Part shown: one piece after another, positions 51,321 to 60,030 of the stretch
Position numbering within the stretch: the stretch's first letter is position 1
Layout of the letters: every line of letters starts with the position of its first letter
Assembly (NCBI GenBank): GCA_910586645.1
Contig: CAJUIS010000012.1
Location: forward strand, 1 to 64,000
Origin: an uncultured Lachnospiraceae bacterium
Lineage (GTDB): Bacteria > Bacillota > Clostridia > Lachnospirales > Lachnospiraceae
Direction of reading: 5' to 3'
Length of the DNA: 64,000 bases
Translations under genes and position numbers: made by a program
Notes under the pieces: generated by a model
Databases searched by the model: none
What the model was told of the DNA's origin: nothing
What the model saw: only the letters and a program-made list of their open reading frames with translations

Positions 51321-52785
51321 GTTAATGATACCTTTGGACACGGGTTCAAAAAAACCGCTCTATGAACAGATTTATGATTACATACGAAGGAACATTACGG
51401 ACGGTAAGATTTCCCGCGGGGAAAAATTACCGTCTACTCGTCTGCTGGCCGGAAACCTTCAGATTTCAAGAAGCACTGTGGAGTCGGCTTATGAACAGCT
51501 TCTTTCGGAAGGATATATAGAATCAAAGCGGGGCAGCGGATATTATGTCGGCGATATTTCAGAGCTGTATTTTTGCAGCCGTTTTGCGGGACAAAAGACA
51601 GAAAAAAAGAAAACGGCAGGTTTTAGAACAAAAGAAGCTTTTTTGGACAGGGAAAAATACCGGATTGTATTTTCACCGGAGGAAAATGAGTTTGCATATT
51701 TTCCGTACAATGCATGGCGCAGGATTACAAGAGAGGTTTTGGCGGCGGATGATCCGTCTTTGTTTTTGACGGGAGAAGCGGCGGGGGAAATGGAGCTTCG
51801 GGAGGCTGTCTGCAGTTACCTTTACCGTGCAAGAGGGGTCAATTGTGATCCGAAGCAGATGATTGTCGGAGCGGGAAACGAATACCTTTTGATGCTTCTG
51901 GTTCAGATTCTTGGAGGAAAAAGAAAAGTGGCTGCGGAAAATCCCACTTATTTAAAGGCATACCGGACGCTTTTGAATATGGGATGTGAAATGGTTCCTG
52001 TGAGAATGGACAAAAGCGGGATCTGTATGGAAGACATCAAAGAGAAAAATCCGGAGATTGTTTATGTGATGCCTTCTCATCAGTTTCCAATGGGAACGGT
52101 TATGCCGATGAAGCGGCGGCTGGAACTTTTGCAGTGGGCGAAGGAACGGCAGGGGCGCTATATTATAGAGGATGACCATGACAGTGAATTTCGTTACCGG
52201 GGAAAGCCTGTTCCATCTCTGCAGGGCAGCGACGCAGGGGGAACCGTCATTTATATCGGAACGTTTTCCAAAAGCATCAGCCCGTCCATTCGCGTCAGCT
52301 ATATGGTATTGCCGGAGACGCTTTTGGACGCGTATGATGCAAACTGCGGGTTTTACGCACCGACCGTTCCAAAAGAGCAGCAGAAAGTTTTGGCGGCTTT
52401 TTTAAATCAGGGCTGTTTTGAACGGTATTTGAATAAAATGCGCAGGATTTATAAGACGAAGCGGGATGTATTTCTGGCTCTTTTGAAAAAAGAAAGCTGG
52501 GTGCGGACGATTTACGGAGACGGCGCCGGTATGCATCTTCTTGTGGAATTAAAGACAGAAAAAAGCGGGACGCAGGTAGTGAGGGAGGCAGAGGCAAAGG
52601 GGATCCGCGTATATGACCTGGAAGAATACAGAATTTTGGATTCTGGAAAACAGGAGAACCGATTTCCCACGCTGCTTTTGGGCTATGGGGCGCTTTCGGA
52701 GGAAGAGATGCGGGAGGGAATTTCCTGTTTGAGGGAAATTGTTTCGATACAGTCAGAGCATACAATTTCAGGACGTTTTGGATAA
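51313..52785 (+). CDS. MocR/PdxR-type GntR regulator with aminotransferase domain
   Basis: A 490-aa protein. Residues 1-75 form a GntR winged helix (PLYEQIYDYIRRNITDGKI; LPSTRLLAGNLQISRSTVE). From about 105 on there is a fold type I aminotransferase domain with the PLP lysine in GTFSKSISPSIRVSYM. Such proteins sense PLP or amino compounds; PdxR members control pyridoxal synthesis and GabR members GABA use. No pdx or gab gene is adjacent, so the target is unknown. The ATG overlaps the DUF2225 stop. An alternative in-frame ATG lies at 51325. Confidence 0.9.
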   Translation: MFELMIPLDTGSKKPLYEQIYDYIRRNITDGKISRGEKLPSTRLLAGNLQISRSTVESAYEQLLSEGYIESKRGSGYYVGDISELYFCSRFAGQKTEKKKTAGFRTKEAFLDREKYRIVFSPEENEFAYFPYNAWRRITREVLAADDPSLFLTGEAAGEMELREAVCSYLYRARGVNCDPKQMIVGAGNEYLLMLLVQILGGKRKVAAENPTYLKAYRTLLNMGCEMVPVRMDKSGICMEDIKEKNPEIVYVMPSHQFPMGTVMPMKRRLELLQWAKERQGRYIIEDDHDSEFRYRGKPVPSLQGSDAGGTVIYIGTFSKSISPSIRVSYMVLPETLLDAYDANCGFYAPTVPKEQQKVLAAFLNQGCFERYLNKMRRIYKTKRDVFLALLKKESWVRTIYGDGAGMHLLVELKTEKSGTQVVREAEAKGIRVYDLEEYRILDSGKQENRFPTLLLGYGALSEEEMREGISCLREIVSIQSEHTISGRFG

Positions 52786-52799
52786 GACGGGAGGCAAAT

Positions 52800-52970
52800 A
52801 TGGAAACATGGCATTATGAAGTAGTCTCAATTGAGGGCGACTATGCAAATTTAAAGCGGACGGATATTTTTTCAGAAGATCTGAAACTGGTGGCAAGGGC
52901 CTTGCTTCCGCCGGAAATCACAGAAGGAAGCCGTTTGAAATATGAAATGATGCAGTATGAAATGATTTGA
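52800..52970 (+). CDS. Small DUF3006-like protein (56 aa)
   Basis: A short gene with a good ribosome-binding site (GGGAGG, 5 nt upstream). The product METWHYEVVSIEGDYANLKR continues to a LLPPEITEGSRLKYE segment, which follows the DUF3006 pattern: a small beta protein with an EGDYA motif and a LLP-x-EG turn. It could be a cytosolic accessory protein; function is unknown. It lies 14 nt after the MocR-type gene and 39 nt before the adenine methylase gene. Confidence 0.7.
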   Translation: METWHYEVVSIEGDYANLKRTDIFSEDLKLVARALLPPEITEGSRLKYEMMQYEMI

Positions 52971-53009
52971 AAAAAGAGTGACAGATTTTTAGAAACAGGA
53001 GGCGCGGGG

Positions 53010-53858
53010 ATGACAAGAAAGAATCCGTTCGTTTCGCCAATATTAAAATGGGTAGGCGGCAAACGGCAGCTCTTAGACTGCATTGAGCCGTTCATCCCGG
53101 AATGCTCCACTTATTATGAGCCGTTTATCGGAGGAGGAGCAGTGCTTTTCTGCAGGCAGCCAGGCAGAGCGGTAATCAACGATTCCAATCAGGAACTGAT
53201 CAACGTATATCTGACAATTAAAGAGGAACCGGAAGCTCTGATTGAAAAACTGGAAGAACATAAAGAAAAAAACTGTGAAGATTATTTTTATCAGGTGCGT
53301 TCCATGGATCGGGATAAAGAAGTTTTCGAACGAATGTCGCATGTGGAACGGGCGGCAAGAATTATATATTTAAACAAAACCTGCTACAACGGACTGTTTC
53401 GGGTAAACAGCGCCGGAGAATTTAATTCGCCCTGGGGAAGGTATAAGAATCCGAATATTACAAATGAAACGACGATAAAGGCGCTGCACTCTTATTTTCA
53501 GAAAGCGGACGTTACCATAAAATGCGGAGATTACAGAGACGCGCTAAAGGGCATCAGAAAAGGGGCGTTTGTATATTTTGATCCGCCGTATATGCCGATC
53601 AGTTCTTCCGCTTCTTTTACCGGATATACGTCCGGAGGTTTTGACGAGACGGAACAGATTGCCTTAAAGGAACAGTGCGATCGGCTGAATAAAAAGGGCA
53701 TCCGTTTTTTGCTGTCGAATTCTTCCTGTCCTTTTATTGAAGATTTGTACAAAGATTATATCATTGAACACGTCAATGCAAAAAGGGTCATTAATGCCAA
53801 CCCGAAGAAGCGGGGGGAAATTAAGGAGGTGCTTGTGCGCAATTATGAGCCTGATTGA
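53010..53858 (+). CDS. DpnII-like DNA adenine N6-methyltransferase (D12 class)
   Basis: A 282-aa methyltransferase. The SAM-binding motif is YYEPFIGGGAVLF, the catalytic motif is DPPY (D191-Y194), and the N-terminal block SPILKWVGGKRQLL and the RVNSAGEFNSPWGRYKNP segment closely follow the M.DpnII family. That family methylates adenine in GATC, so GATC is the likely target; this is inference. The gene overlaps the next one by 14 nt, and the neighbour carries a nuclease motif, so together they form a type II restriction-modification system. GAGGCGCGGGG precedes ATG. Confidence 0.93.
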   Translation: MTRKNPFVSPILKWVGGKRQLLDCIEPFIPECSTYYEPFIGGGAVLFCRQPGRAVINDSNQELINVYLTIKEEPEALIEKLEEHKEKNCEDYFYQVRSMDRDKEVFERMSHVERAARIIYLNKTCYNGLFRVNSAGEFNSPWGRYKNPNITNETTIKALHSYFQKADVTIKCGDYRDALKGIRKGAFVYFDPPYMPISSSASFTGYTSGGFDETEQIALKEQCDRLNKKGIRFLLSNSSCPFIEDLYKDYIIEHVNAKRVINANPKKRGEIKEVLVRNYEPD

Positions 53859-55131
53859 CGAGAAATGGGAGATTTTGTTTGACAAATACCGGATTGAACA
53901 TGAGATAAAGAAAAACGGGCTGTTTTACATTACTGCGGAGCAGATCCGGGAGGTAAAAGAACCGCGGCTGATGACGAAATTTGATACAAGGGAATCTCTG
54001 CCGCGCGTATTTGGCAAAAAAATCTCTGTTTTACCTGTGACGAGAGGAAAATATGTCCTTGGGGAATTTGATTTGTACCAGGAATTTCCGGAAGCGGTTT
54101 CGGACATCAGACAGATGACAGGCGCAAAAATACCCGATTACTTTGAAACGGTGACGATCCATGACATAAGATCAGAGGCCATTGCGATTAATATTATGAA
54201 CATTGCCGGAATTTTAGATGATTTTCTGGGCGAGAGGGATATGGTTCAGACGATTTCCGGCCGGATGGGATCCGGAAACTTTGATTTTTATGTGAGTGAT
54301 TTTCAGCGGCCGGAAACAAAAGAAGGAAAACCCCGTATCAGCGTGAATAATTCACAGGTGGAGATTGACGGGGGATTTGAAAATAAAAATGTGTGTTCCA
54401 TTATTGAAGGGAAAAATGTCGTTCACAGTAACTTTTTAATTCGCCAGTTGTATTATCCGGTAAGATTATGGGAAAGGAAAATCGAAAAACCCATTCGTCC
54501 GGTATTTATGGTTTATTCCAACAATATCTTTCGTCTTCTGGAATATGAATTTACGGATATGCAGTATTACAATTCTTTAAAGCTGGTACAGGAGCGGAAT
54601 TACAGTCTGGAAGACGTTGAAATTACGATGGAAGATCTGTGTGATGCATGGCGGAAGACGAAAGTAAAACCGGAACCGGACGTGACATTTATCCAGGCGG
54701 ACAGTTTTTATAAAGTGATTTCCCTGGTGGAAAATTTAAATGAAAGTCCGATGACGGCAGCGGAGATTGCGGATTTGTTTGGCTTTCGGGAACGGCAGTC
54801 AGATTATTATTTCAATGCCTGCAGATATCTGGGGCTGGCGCAAAAGTATGCGGATGAAGAAGGCGTGAAGGCCCACATTACGCCGCTTGGCAGAAAACTG
54901 CTGAAAATGAGATACAGGGAACGGCAGTTGGAGTATGTGCGTCTGATTTTCGAGCATCAGATATTCCATGAATTGTTTGAAACGATGCTATGGACGAAAA
55001 ATGTGCCGGAAAAAAACCATATTGCAGACAAAATGCGAAAGCTCAGAGTCTGTGGAGAAAGCCTGGTTGACAGGCGGGCAAGTTCGGTGCGGGGATGGCT
55101 GTACTGGATTTTATCCTTATTGGCGAACTGA
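53845..55131 (+). CDS. Type II restriction endonuclease-like protein (PD-(D/E)xK) with C-terminal winged helix
   Basis: A 428-aa protein. Residues 173-190 (EIDGGFE ... IIEGK) give D175 followed by E188-x-K190, the PD-(D/E)xK nuclease pattern, within a domain that begins QTISGRMGSGNFDFYVSD. Residues about 305-355 look like a winged helix (MTAAEIADLFGFRERQSDYYF). The overlap with the adenine methylase gene strongly suggests the cognate restriction enzyme. Homologues are often annotated vaguely as transcriptional or translation-related proteins, or as DUF6996/DUF6997. ATG 53845 lies 15 nt after AAGGAGG, a long spacing; a TTG at 53833 is only 3 nt away from it. Recognition site: perhaps GATC, by partner inference. 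Confidence 0.8.
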   Translation: MSLIDEKWEILFDKYRIEHEIKKNGLFYITAEQIREVKEPRLMTKFDTRESLPRVFGKKISVLPVTRGKYVLGEFDLYQEFPEAVSDIRQMTGAKIPDYFETVTIHDIRSEAIAINIMNIAGILDDFLGERDMVQTISGRMGSGNFDFYVSDFQRPETKEGKPRISVNNSQVEIDGGFENKNVCSIIEGKNVVHSNFLIRQLYYPVRLWERKIEKPIRPVFMVYSNNIFRLLEYEFTDMQYYNSLKLVQERNYSLEDVEITMEDLCDAWRKTKVKPEPDVTFIQADSFYKVISLVENLNESPMTAAEIADLFGFRERQSDYYFNACRYLGLAQKYADEEGVKAHITPLGRKLLKMRYRERQLEYVRLIFEHQIFHELFETMLWTKNVPEKNHIADKMRKLRVCGESLVDRRASSVRGWLYWILSLLAN

Positions 55132-55161
55132 CAAAAGATATGAAAGGAAAAGTACGACAGA

Positions 55162-55199
55162 AAAAGCATTTGCGGATGTTATGCCGCAGGTGCTTTTCT
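55162..55199 (+). terminator. Hairpin after the restriction gene
   Basis: AAAAGCA-TTGCGG pairs with CCGCAG-TGCTTTT with one central mismatch and an 8-nt loop; TCTCTG follows, so the T tract is part of the stem. It is a moderate terminator candidate about 30 nt after the stop codon. Confidence 0.55.
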
Positions 55200-55250
55200 C
55201 TGTGTCTGGCGGGCCGGAAATGAATTTGTGTCATTCCGGAAGAAAAAGGC

Positions 55251-55279
55251 TTGCAAAAAGTGAAAAGAAAGTGTATAGT
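55251..55279 (+). promoter_or_regulatory. Promoter of the topoisomerase subunit B gene
   Basis: TTGCAA (55251-55256) and TATAGT (55274-55279) are separated by 17 nt. It decides the start: frames opening upstream at 54968 cannot be used by this transcript. Confidence 0.75.
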
Positions 55280-55351
55280 ATCACTGTCAAAATAAGAACA
55301 AATGTTTTGATAGAGACAGAATGTTTGAGATTGCGTGGAAAGGAAACAGAT

Positions 55352-57274
55352 ATGGCAGAAAAAAATACATATGACGCAGGCAGTATTTCGGTGCTTGAAG
55401 GGCTTGAAGCCGTGAGGAAACGGCCTGGTATGTATATCGGCAGCGTTTCGCGAAAGGGCCTGAATCATTTGATATATGAAATTGTAGACAATGCGGTGGA
55501 CGAGCATCTGGCAGGGTTTTGCGATACGATTTGGGTGACGCTTGAAAAAGACGGTTCGTGCACCGTATCAGACGATGGGCGCGGCATTCCGGTAGGGATG
55601 CATGAAAAGGGGATGTCTGCGGCGAGGCTTGTTTTTACAACGCTTCACGCCGGAGGCAAGTTTGACGATTCCGTTTATAAGACAAGCGGGGGCCTTCACG
55701 GCGTCGGTTCGTCCGTCGTAAACGCTCTGTCCGTTTATATGGACGTTCAGATCAGCCGGGAGGGATTTATCCACCATGACCGCTATGAGAGGGGAGTTCC
55801 TGTGCTTGCGCTGGAGGACGGCCTTCTTCCTAAAATCGGAAAGACGAAAAAAACAGGGACAAAAATAAATTTTCTGCCGGATGGGGAAATTTTTGAAAAA
55901 ACGAGATTTAAAGGAGAGGAAGTCAAAAGCCGTCTGCATGAAACGGCATATTTAAATCCCAGGCTTACGATTTTTTACGAAGACAAAAGAGGCGATGCGC
56001 CGGAGCGTCTTACGTTCCATGAAACGGAAGGCATTAAGGGATTTGTCCATGCGCTGAATAAAAATTCCGAGACGGTCTGTGATGTGATTTATTTTCAGGG
56101 AGAGAGCGAGGGAATTGCCGTGGAAGCGGCGTTTCAGTATACGAATGAGTTTCACGAAAATGTCCTGGGCTTTTGCAACAATATTTACAATGCCGAGGGA
56201 GGGGCTCACCTGACCGGGTTTAAAACGACGTTTACGACGGTTATCAATCAGTATGCAAGAGAGATTGGCATTTTAAAAGAAAAGGACGCGAATTTTACCG
56301 GAACCGATATAAGAAACGGCATGACGGCCGTGATTTCCGTCAAGCATCCTGCGCCGCGGTTTGAGGGGCAGACGAAGACGAAGCTGGACAACCAGGATGC
56401 GGCAAGAGCGACCGGGAAAGTGACGGGGGATGAAATTCAGCTTTATTTTGACAAAAATCTGGAAATTTTAAAAGCAGTAATCGGATGTGCGGAAAAGGCG
56501 GCGAAAATCCGGAAATCAGAAGAAAAAGCAAGGACAAACCTTTTGACAAAGCAGAAGTTTTCGTTTGACTCGAATGGAAAGCTGGCAAATTGTGAAAGCA
56601 GGGACGCTTCCATCTGTGAAATTTTTATTGTGGAGGGAGATTCTGCGGGCGGTTCTGCAAAGACGGCAAGGGATCGGAGCTTTCAGGCAATTCTTCCGAT
56701 TCGGGGCAAGATTTTGAATGTGGAAAAAGCGAGTATTGACAAGGTTTTGGCCAATGCGGAGATTAAGACGATGATCAATGCGTTTGGGTGCGGATTTTCA
56801 GAGGGGTTTGGCAATGATTTTGATATTGCGAAGCTTCGGTACGATAAGATTGTGATTATGGCGGACGCGGATGTGGACGGCGCGCATATTTCAACGCTTT
56901 TGCTGACGCTGTTTTACCGGTTTATGCCGGAGCTGATTTTTGAGGGGCATGTGTATCTTGCGATGCCGCCTTTGTATAAGGCTATTCCGGCGAGGGGAGA
57001 AGAAGAATATCTTTATGACGACGCGGCGCTTGAGAAATACCGGAAGCGGCATAAAGGGAGTTTTACGCTGCAGAGATATAAAGGGCTTGGAGAAATGGAC
57101 GCGGAGCAGCTTTGGGAGACGACGCTTGATCCAAAGACCAGGATTTTGAAGCGGGTGGAAATTGAAGATGCGAGAATGGCTTCGGATGTGACGGAAATGC
57201 TGATGGGGACGGATGTGCCGCCGAGAAAGGCGTTTATTTATGAGCATGCGGGGGATGCGGAGCTGGATGTGTAG
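55352..57274 (+). CDS. parE: Type IIA topoisomerase subunit B (ParE-like)
   Basis: The ATPase/TOPRIM subunit. The 640-aa protein has the GHKL ATPase motifs (EIVDNAVDEHLAGF; DDGRGIPVGMHEK; TSGGLHGVGSSVVNALS) and the TOPRIM motif EGDSAGGSAK with the metal-binding MADADVDGAHI. It ends with PPRKAFIYEHA. ATG 55352 has AAAGG 8 nt upstream. The gene for subunit A lies 347 nt downstream, and no dnaA or other origin gene is near. The pair is therefore more likely the second type IIA enzyme (topoisomerase IV-like) than the oriC-linked gyrase. Confidence 0.88.
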   Translation: MAEKNTYDAGSISVLEGLEAVRKRPGMYIGSVSRKGLNHLIYEIVDNAVDEHLAGFCDTIWVTLEKDGSCTVSDDGRGIPVGMHEKGMSAARLVFTTLHAGGKFDDSVYKTSGGLHGVGSSVVNALSVYMDVQISREGFIHHDRYERGVPVLALEDGLLPKIGKTKKTGTKINFLPDGEIFEKTRFKGEEVKSRLHETAYLNPRLTIFYEDKRGDAPERLTFHETEGIKGFVHALNKNSETVCDVIYFQGESEGIAVEAAFQYTNEFHENVLGFCNNIYNAEGGAHLTGFKTTFTTVINQYAREIGILKEKDANFTGTDIRNGMTAVISVKHPAPRFEGQTKTKLDNQDAARATGKVTGDEIQLYFDKNLEILKAVIGCAEKAAKIRKSEEKARTNLLTKQKFSFDSNGKLANCESRDASICEIFIVEGDSAGGSAKTARDRSFQAILPIRGKILNVEKASIDKVLANAEIKTMINAFGCGFSEGFGNDFDIAKLRYDKIVIMADADVDGAHISTLLLTLFYRFMPELIFEGHVYLAMPPLYKAIPARGEEEYLYDDAALEKYRKRHKGSFTLQRYKGLGEMDAEQLWETTLDPKTRILKRVEIEDARMASDVTEMLMGTDVPPRKAFIYEHAGDAELDV

Positions 57275-57294
57275 CGGGTTTTGCAAATCCGTCC

Positions 57295-57433
57295 GTTGTC
57301 CGGCGTTTGGCATTTGACGCATGGCGCGCTCTCGCTCATTGCCGCTTACAGCGGTACATAAGACGCCAAAGGACGGCGTCTAAGTACCGGCGGCGGCAAA
57401 AGGCCATGTATCAAATACCAAATGCCGGACAAC
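57295..57433. repeat. 139-nt palindromic element between the topoisomerase genes
   Basis: The outer arms 57295-57325 and 57403-57433 are imperfect inverted repeats (27 of 31 positions complementary, two of the four mismatches being G-U pairs in RNA). Inside, TTGCCGC/GCGGCAA (57339 with 57393), GGTAC/GTACC (57353 with 57384) and AGACGCC/GGCGTCT (57361 with 57375) continue the fold to a 7-nt loop. The whole would form one very long hairpin 20 nt after the subunit B stop, with TGTGTTTTT following. It could end the transcript, or be a miniature transposable or REP-like element. Confidence 0.75.
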
Positions 57434-57621
57434 TGTGTTTTTGGGGACGAAAGTGGGGCGCTGGTTATATGTCAGGCGTGGAGGGAGAGGGGATGGATTT
57501 TGGCGGTTGTGTGTTTGTTGTTTAAGATTGAGCGGGGTGTTGGTTCGTAAGTGTTTTGGGATTTGGATAGTTTTTGGGTGTGGGGAGTTTGTTGGATAGG
57601 GGAATGAAAGGAATTTTGGAT
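57434..57621 (+). other. G/T-rich, cytosine-poor intergenic tract
   Basis: The + strand here is almost free of C and rich in G runs (GGGGACG, TGGGGCG, GGAGGGAGAGGGG, TTGGGTGTGGGG). It holds no gene. G-runs at 57482-57505 could form a G-quadruplex on the non-template strand. I see no clear promoter for the downstream gene in it. Confidence 0.5.
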
Positions 57622-59862
57622 ATGAGGGAAACAGAACAGATTATTCGGACGGAATATTCGGAGTTGATGCAGAAGTCTTATATTGATTATGCGATGAGCG
57701 TGATTGTTGCGCGTGCGCTGCCGGATGTGAGGGACGGGTTAAAGCCGGTGCAGCGCAGGACGCTTTATGATATGTATGAGCTGGGAATCCGGTATGATAA
57801 GCCTTATCGGAAGTGTGCGCGCATTGTGGGGGATACGATGGGAAAATACCATCCGCATGGCGACAGTTCGATTTATGATGCGCTTGTTGTGATGGCGCAG
57901 GAGTTTAAGAAAGGGATGCCGCTTGTGGACGGGCATGGAAATTTTGGCTCGATTGAAGGGGATGGGGCCGCCGCAATGCGTTATACGGAGGCCAGGTTAA
58001 AAAAGATTACGCAGGAGGCGTATCTTTCGGATCTGGATAAGGACGTGGTGGATTTTGGGCCGAATTTTGACGAGACGGAAAGGGAGCCTCTGGTGCTTCC
58101 GGTTAAGGCGCCGAATATTTTGATCAATGGCGCGGAGGGGATTGCGGTTGGTATGGCGACAAGCATTCCTCCGCATAATTTCGGGGAATCGATTGAGGGC
58201 GTTAAGGCTTATATGAAAAATCCGGATATAAATACGGAGCAGATGATGGAGTATATCAAGGGTCCGGATTTTCCGACTGGCGGAATTGTAGTGAATAAAG
58301 ACGATCTGCTTTCGATTTATGCGTCGGGAACCGGAAGAATTAAGATTCGCGGCAGGGTGGAGATTGAAAAGGGGAAAGGCGGCAAAGATAAAATCGTAAT
58401 TACGGAAATTCCGTATACGATGATTGGGCTTGGCATAGGGAAGTTTTTAAATGACGTTTGCGCGCTGGTTGAAACGAAAAAGACGACGGATATCATAGAT
58501 ATTTCCAACCAGTCTTCCAAAGAGGGCATCCGGATTGTGCTTGAACTGAAAAAGGGCGCGGATGCGGAACGAATTTGCAATCTTCTTTATAAAAAGACGA
58601 GGCTTGAGGATACGTTTGGCGTCAATATGCTTGCAGTAGCGGATGGAAAGCCGGAGACGATGGGGCTTGTGCCAATGATCCGCCATCATGTGAATTTTCA
58701 GTATGAGATTGCGACGAGAAAATACAGAACGCTGCTTCGCAAAGAGCTGGAAAAGAAAGAAATCCAGGAGGGCTTAATCAAAGCCTGCGACGTAATTGAT
58801 TTGATTATTGAGATTTTACGCGGAAGTAAAAATATCAAAGAGGCGAAAGCCTGCCTTGTAGAAGGTGAGACGGGAGAGATTCGGTTTAAAAGCGCAGCCT
58901 CAAGGAAAATGGCGGCAAAGCTCCGGTTTACAGAGCGGCAGGCGGCGGCGATTCTGGAAATGCGGCTGTATAAGCTGATTGGACTGGAAATTGAAGTGCT
59001 GCTTAAAGAGCATGAGACGACATTAAAAAATATAGAAAACTATGAGAAAATTTTAGGAAGCCGGGCGGAAATGGCGAAAGTGATTATCAGAGAGCTTGAC
59101 GCATTAAAAAAGGAATATGCCGTTCCCCGGAAAACGACGATTGAAAATGGAAAGGAAATTGTTTTGGAAGAGCCGAAGATGGAAGAGATGGACGTTGTCT
59201 TTTTGATGGATCGGTTTGGATATGCGAAGACGATTGACGCCGCGGCGTATGAGCGCAATAAAGAAGCGGCAGACGGTGAGAGCCGGTATGTGATTTTTTG
59301 CAAAAATACGGATAAAATCGGGCTTTTTACAAATCAGGGTCAGATGCATCTTTTGAAAGTATCGGATCTTCCATATGGAAAGTTTCGGGATAAAGGGCAG
59401 CCAATTGATAATCTGAGTAATTACAGCAGCAGTGAGGAAAACCTGATTTTTGTAAGCTCTCTGATGGAAATGAGAGAAAACAGGCTGCTGTTTGTGACAA
59501 AAACAGGAATGCTCAAAATCGTGGACGGAAAAGAATTTGATGTTTCGAAGCGGACGACGGCGGCGACAAAGCTTGGCGGCGGGGACGAAGTGGTACAGAT
59601 TGGGATGTTTAAAGAAGAGATGAATCTTGTGCTGCAGTCAAAAAAGGGGATGTTTCTTCGTATGGAGGCGTCTTCCATACCGGAAAAGAAAAAAGGCGCC
59701 GTAGGCGTCAGGGGCATGAAGCTTTCTGCGGCAGATGAAATTTCTGCGGCATATTTTCTGATGCCAAAAGAGAGCAGAAAGGTTCTGCTTAAAGATAAGG
59801 AACTTGAGTTAAACCGTCTGCGCGTCGCAGGGCGGGATACAAAAGGCGTGAAGCATGGATAG
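57622..59862 (+). CDS. parC: Type IIA topoisomerase subunit A (ParC-like)
   Basis: The DNA-cutting subunit. The 746-aa protein has KSYIDYAMSVIVARALPDVRDG, the quinolone region GKYHPHGDSSIYDALVVMAQE (serine and aspartate at the two resistance positions, i.e. the sensitive state), and the catalytic tyrosine in AAAMRYTEARL. The C-terminal domain has beta-pinwheel repeats but no QRRGGRG-type GyrA box, which supports a ParC-like, decatenating enzyme. ATG 57622 has AAAGGA about 9 nt upstream. Upstream in-frame starts at 57574 and 57604 lack such spacing. Confidence 0.88.
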   Translation: MRETEQIIRTEYSELMQKSYIDYAMSVIVARALPDVRDGLKPVQRRTLYDMYELGIRYDKPYRKCARIVGDTMGKYHPHGDSSIYDALVVMAQEFKKGMPLVDGHGNFGSIEGDGAAAMRYTEARLKKITQEAYLSDLDKDVVDFGPNFDETEREPLVLPVKAPNILINGAEGIAVGMATSIPPHNFGESIEGVKAYMKNPDINTEQMMEYIKGPDFPTGGIVVNKDDLLSIYASGTGRIKIRGRVEIEKGKGGKDKIVITEIPYTMIGLGIGKFLNDVCALVETKKTTDIIDISNQSSKEGIRIVLELKKGADAERICNLLYKKTRLEDTFGVNMLAVADGKPETMGLVPMIRHHVNFQYEIATRKYRTLLRKELEKKEIQEGLIKACDVIDLIIEILRGSKNIKEAKACLVEGETGEIRFKSAASRKMAAKLRFTERQAAAILEMRLYKLIGLEIEVLLKEHETTLKNIENYEKILGSRAEMAKVIIRELDALKKEYAVPRKTTIENGKEIVLEEPKMEEMDVVFLMDRFGYAKTIDAAAYERNKEAADGESRYVIFCKNTDKIGLFTNQGQMHLLKVSDLPYGKFRDKGQPIDNLSNYSSSEENLIFVSSLMEMRENRLLFVTKTGMLKIVDGKEFDVSKRTTAATKLGGGDEVVQIGMFKEEMNLVLQSKKGMFLRMEASSIPEKKKGAVGVRGMKLSAADEISAAYFLMPKESRKVLLKDKELELNRLRVAGRDTKGVKHG

Positions 59863-59876
59863 CGGAAGATGGACGA

Positions 59877-59905
59877 TTGACTTTCCGGATCTCCTGTGCT
59901 AAGGT
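59877..59905 (+). promoter_or_regulatory. Candidate promoter of the EEP lipoprotein gene
   Basis: TTGACT (59877-59882) and TAAGGT (59900-59905) are 17 nt apart; the -10 box is weak. A leader of about 120 nt would follow. Confidence 0.4.
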
Positions 59906-60030
59906 ATGTTTTGTAAAAACAAGCATGTCTGCAAAGCGGAATAAATGGGATTAAGTTTGTAAAGGGTGGGAGCTTTGTTTTCATGTAATGGATTCATTTT
60001 TCAAAAAATAAAGGAAAAGGAGAGGAAAAA

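Noticed and set aside
57307..57525. 72-codon + strand frame after the topoisomerase subunit B gene
   Set aside because: It reads through the palindromic element and the G/T-rich tract; composition and lack of a ribosome-binding site point to a spurious frame.
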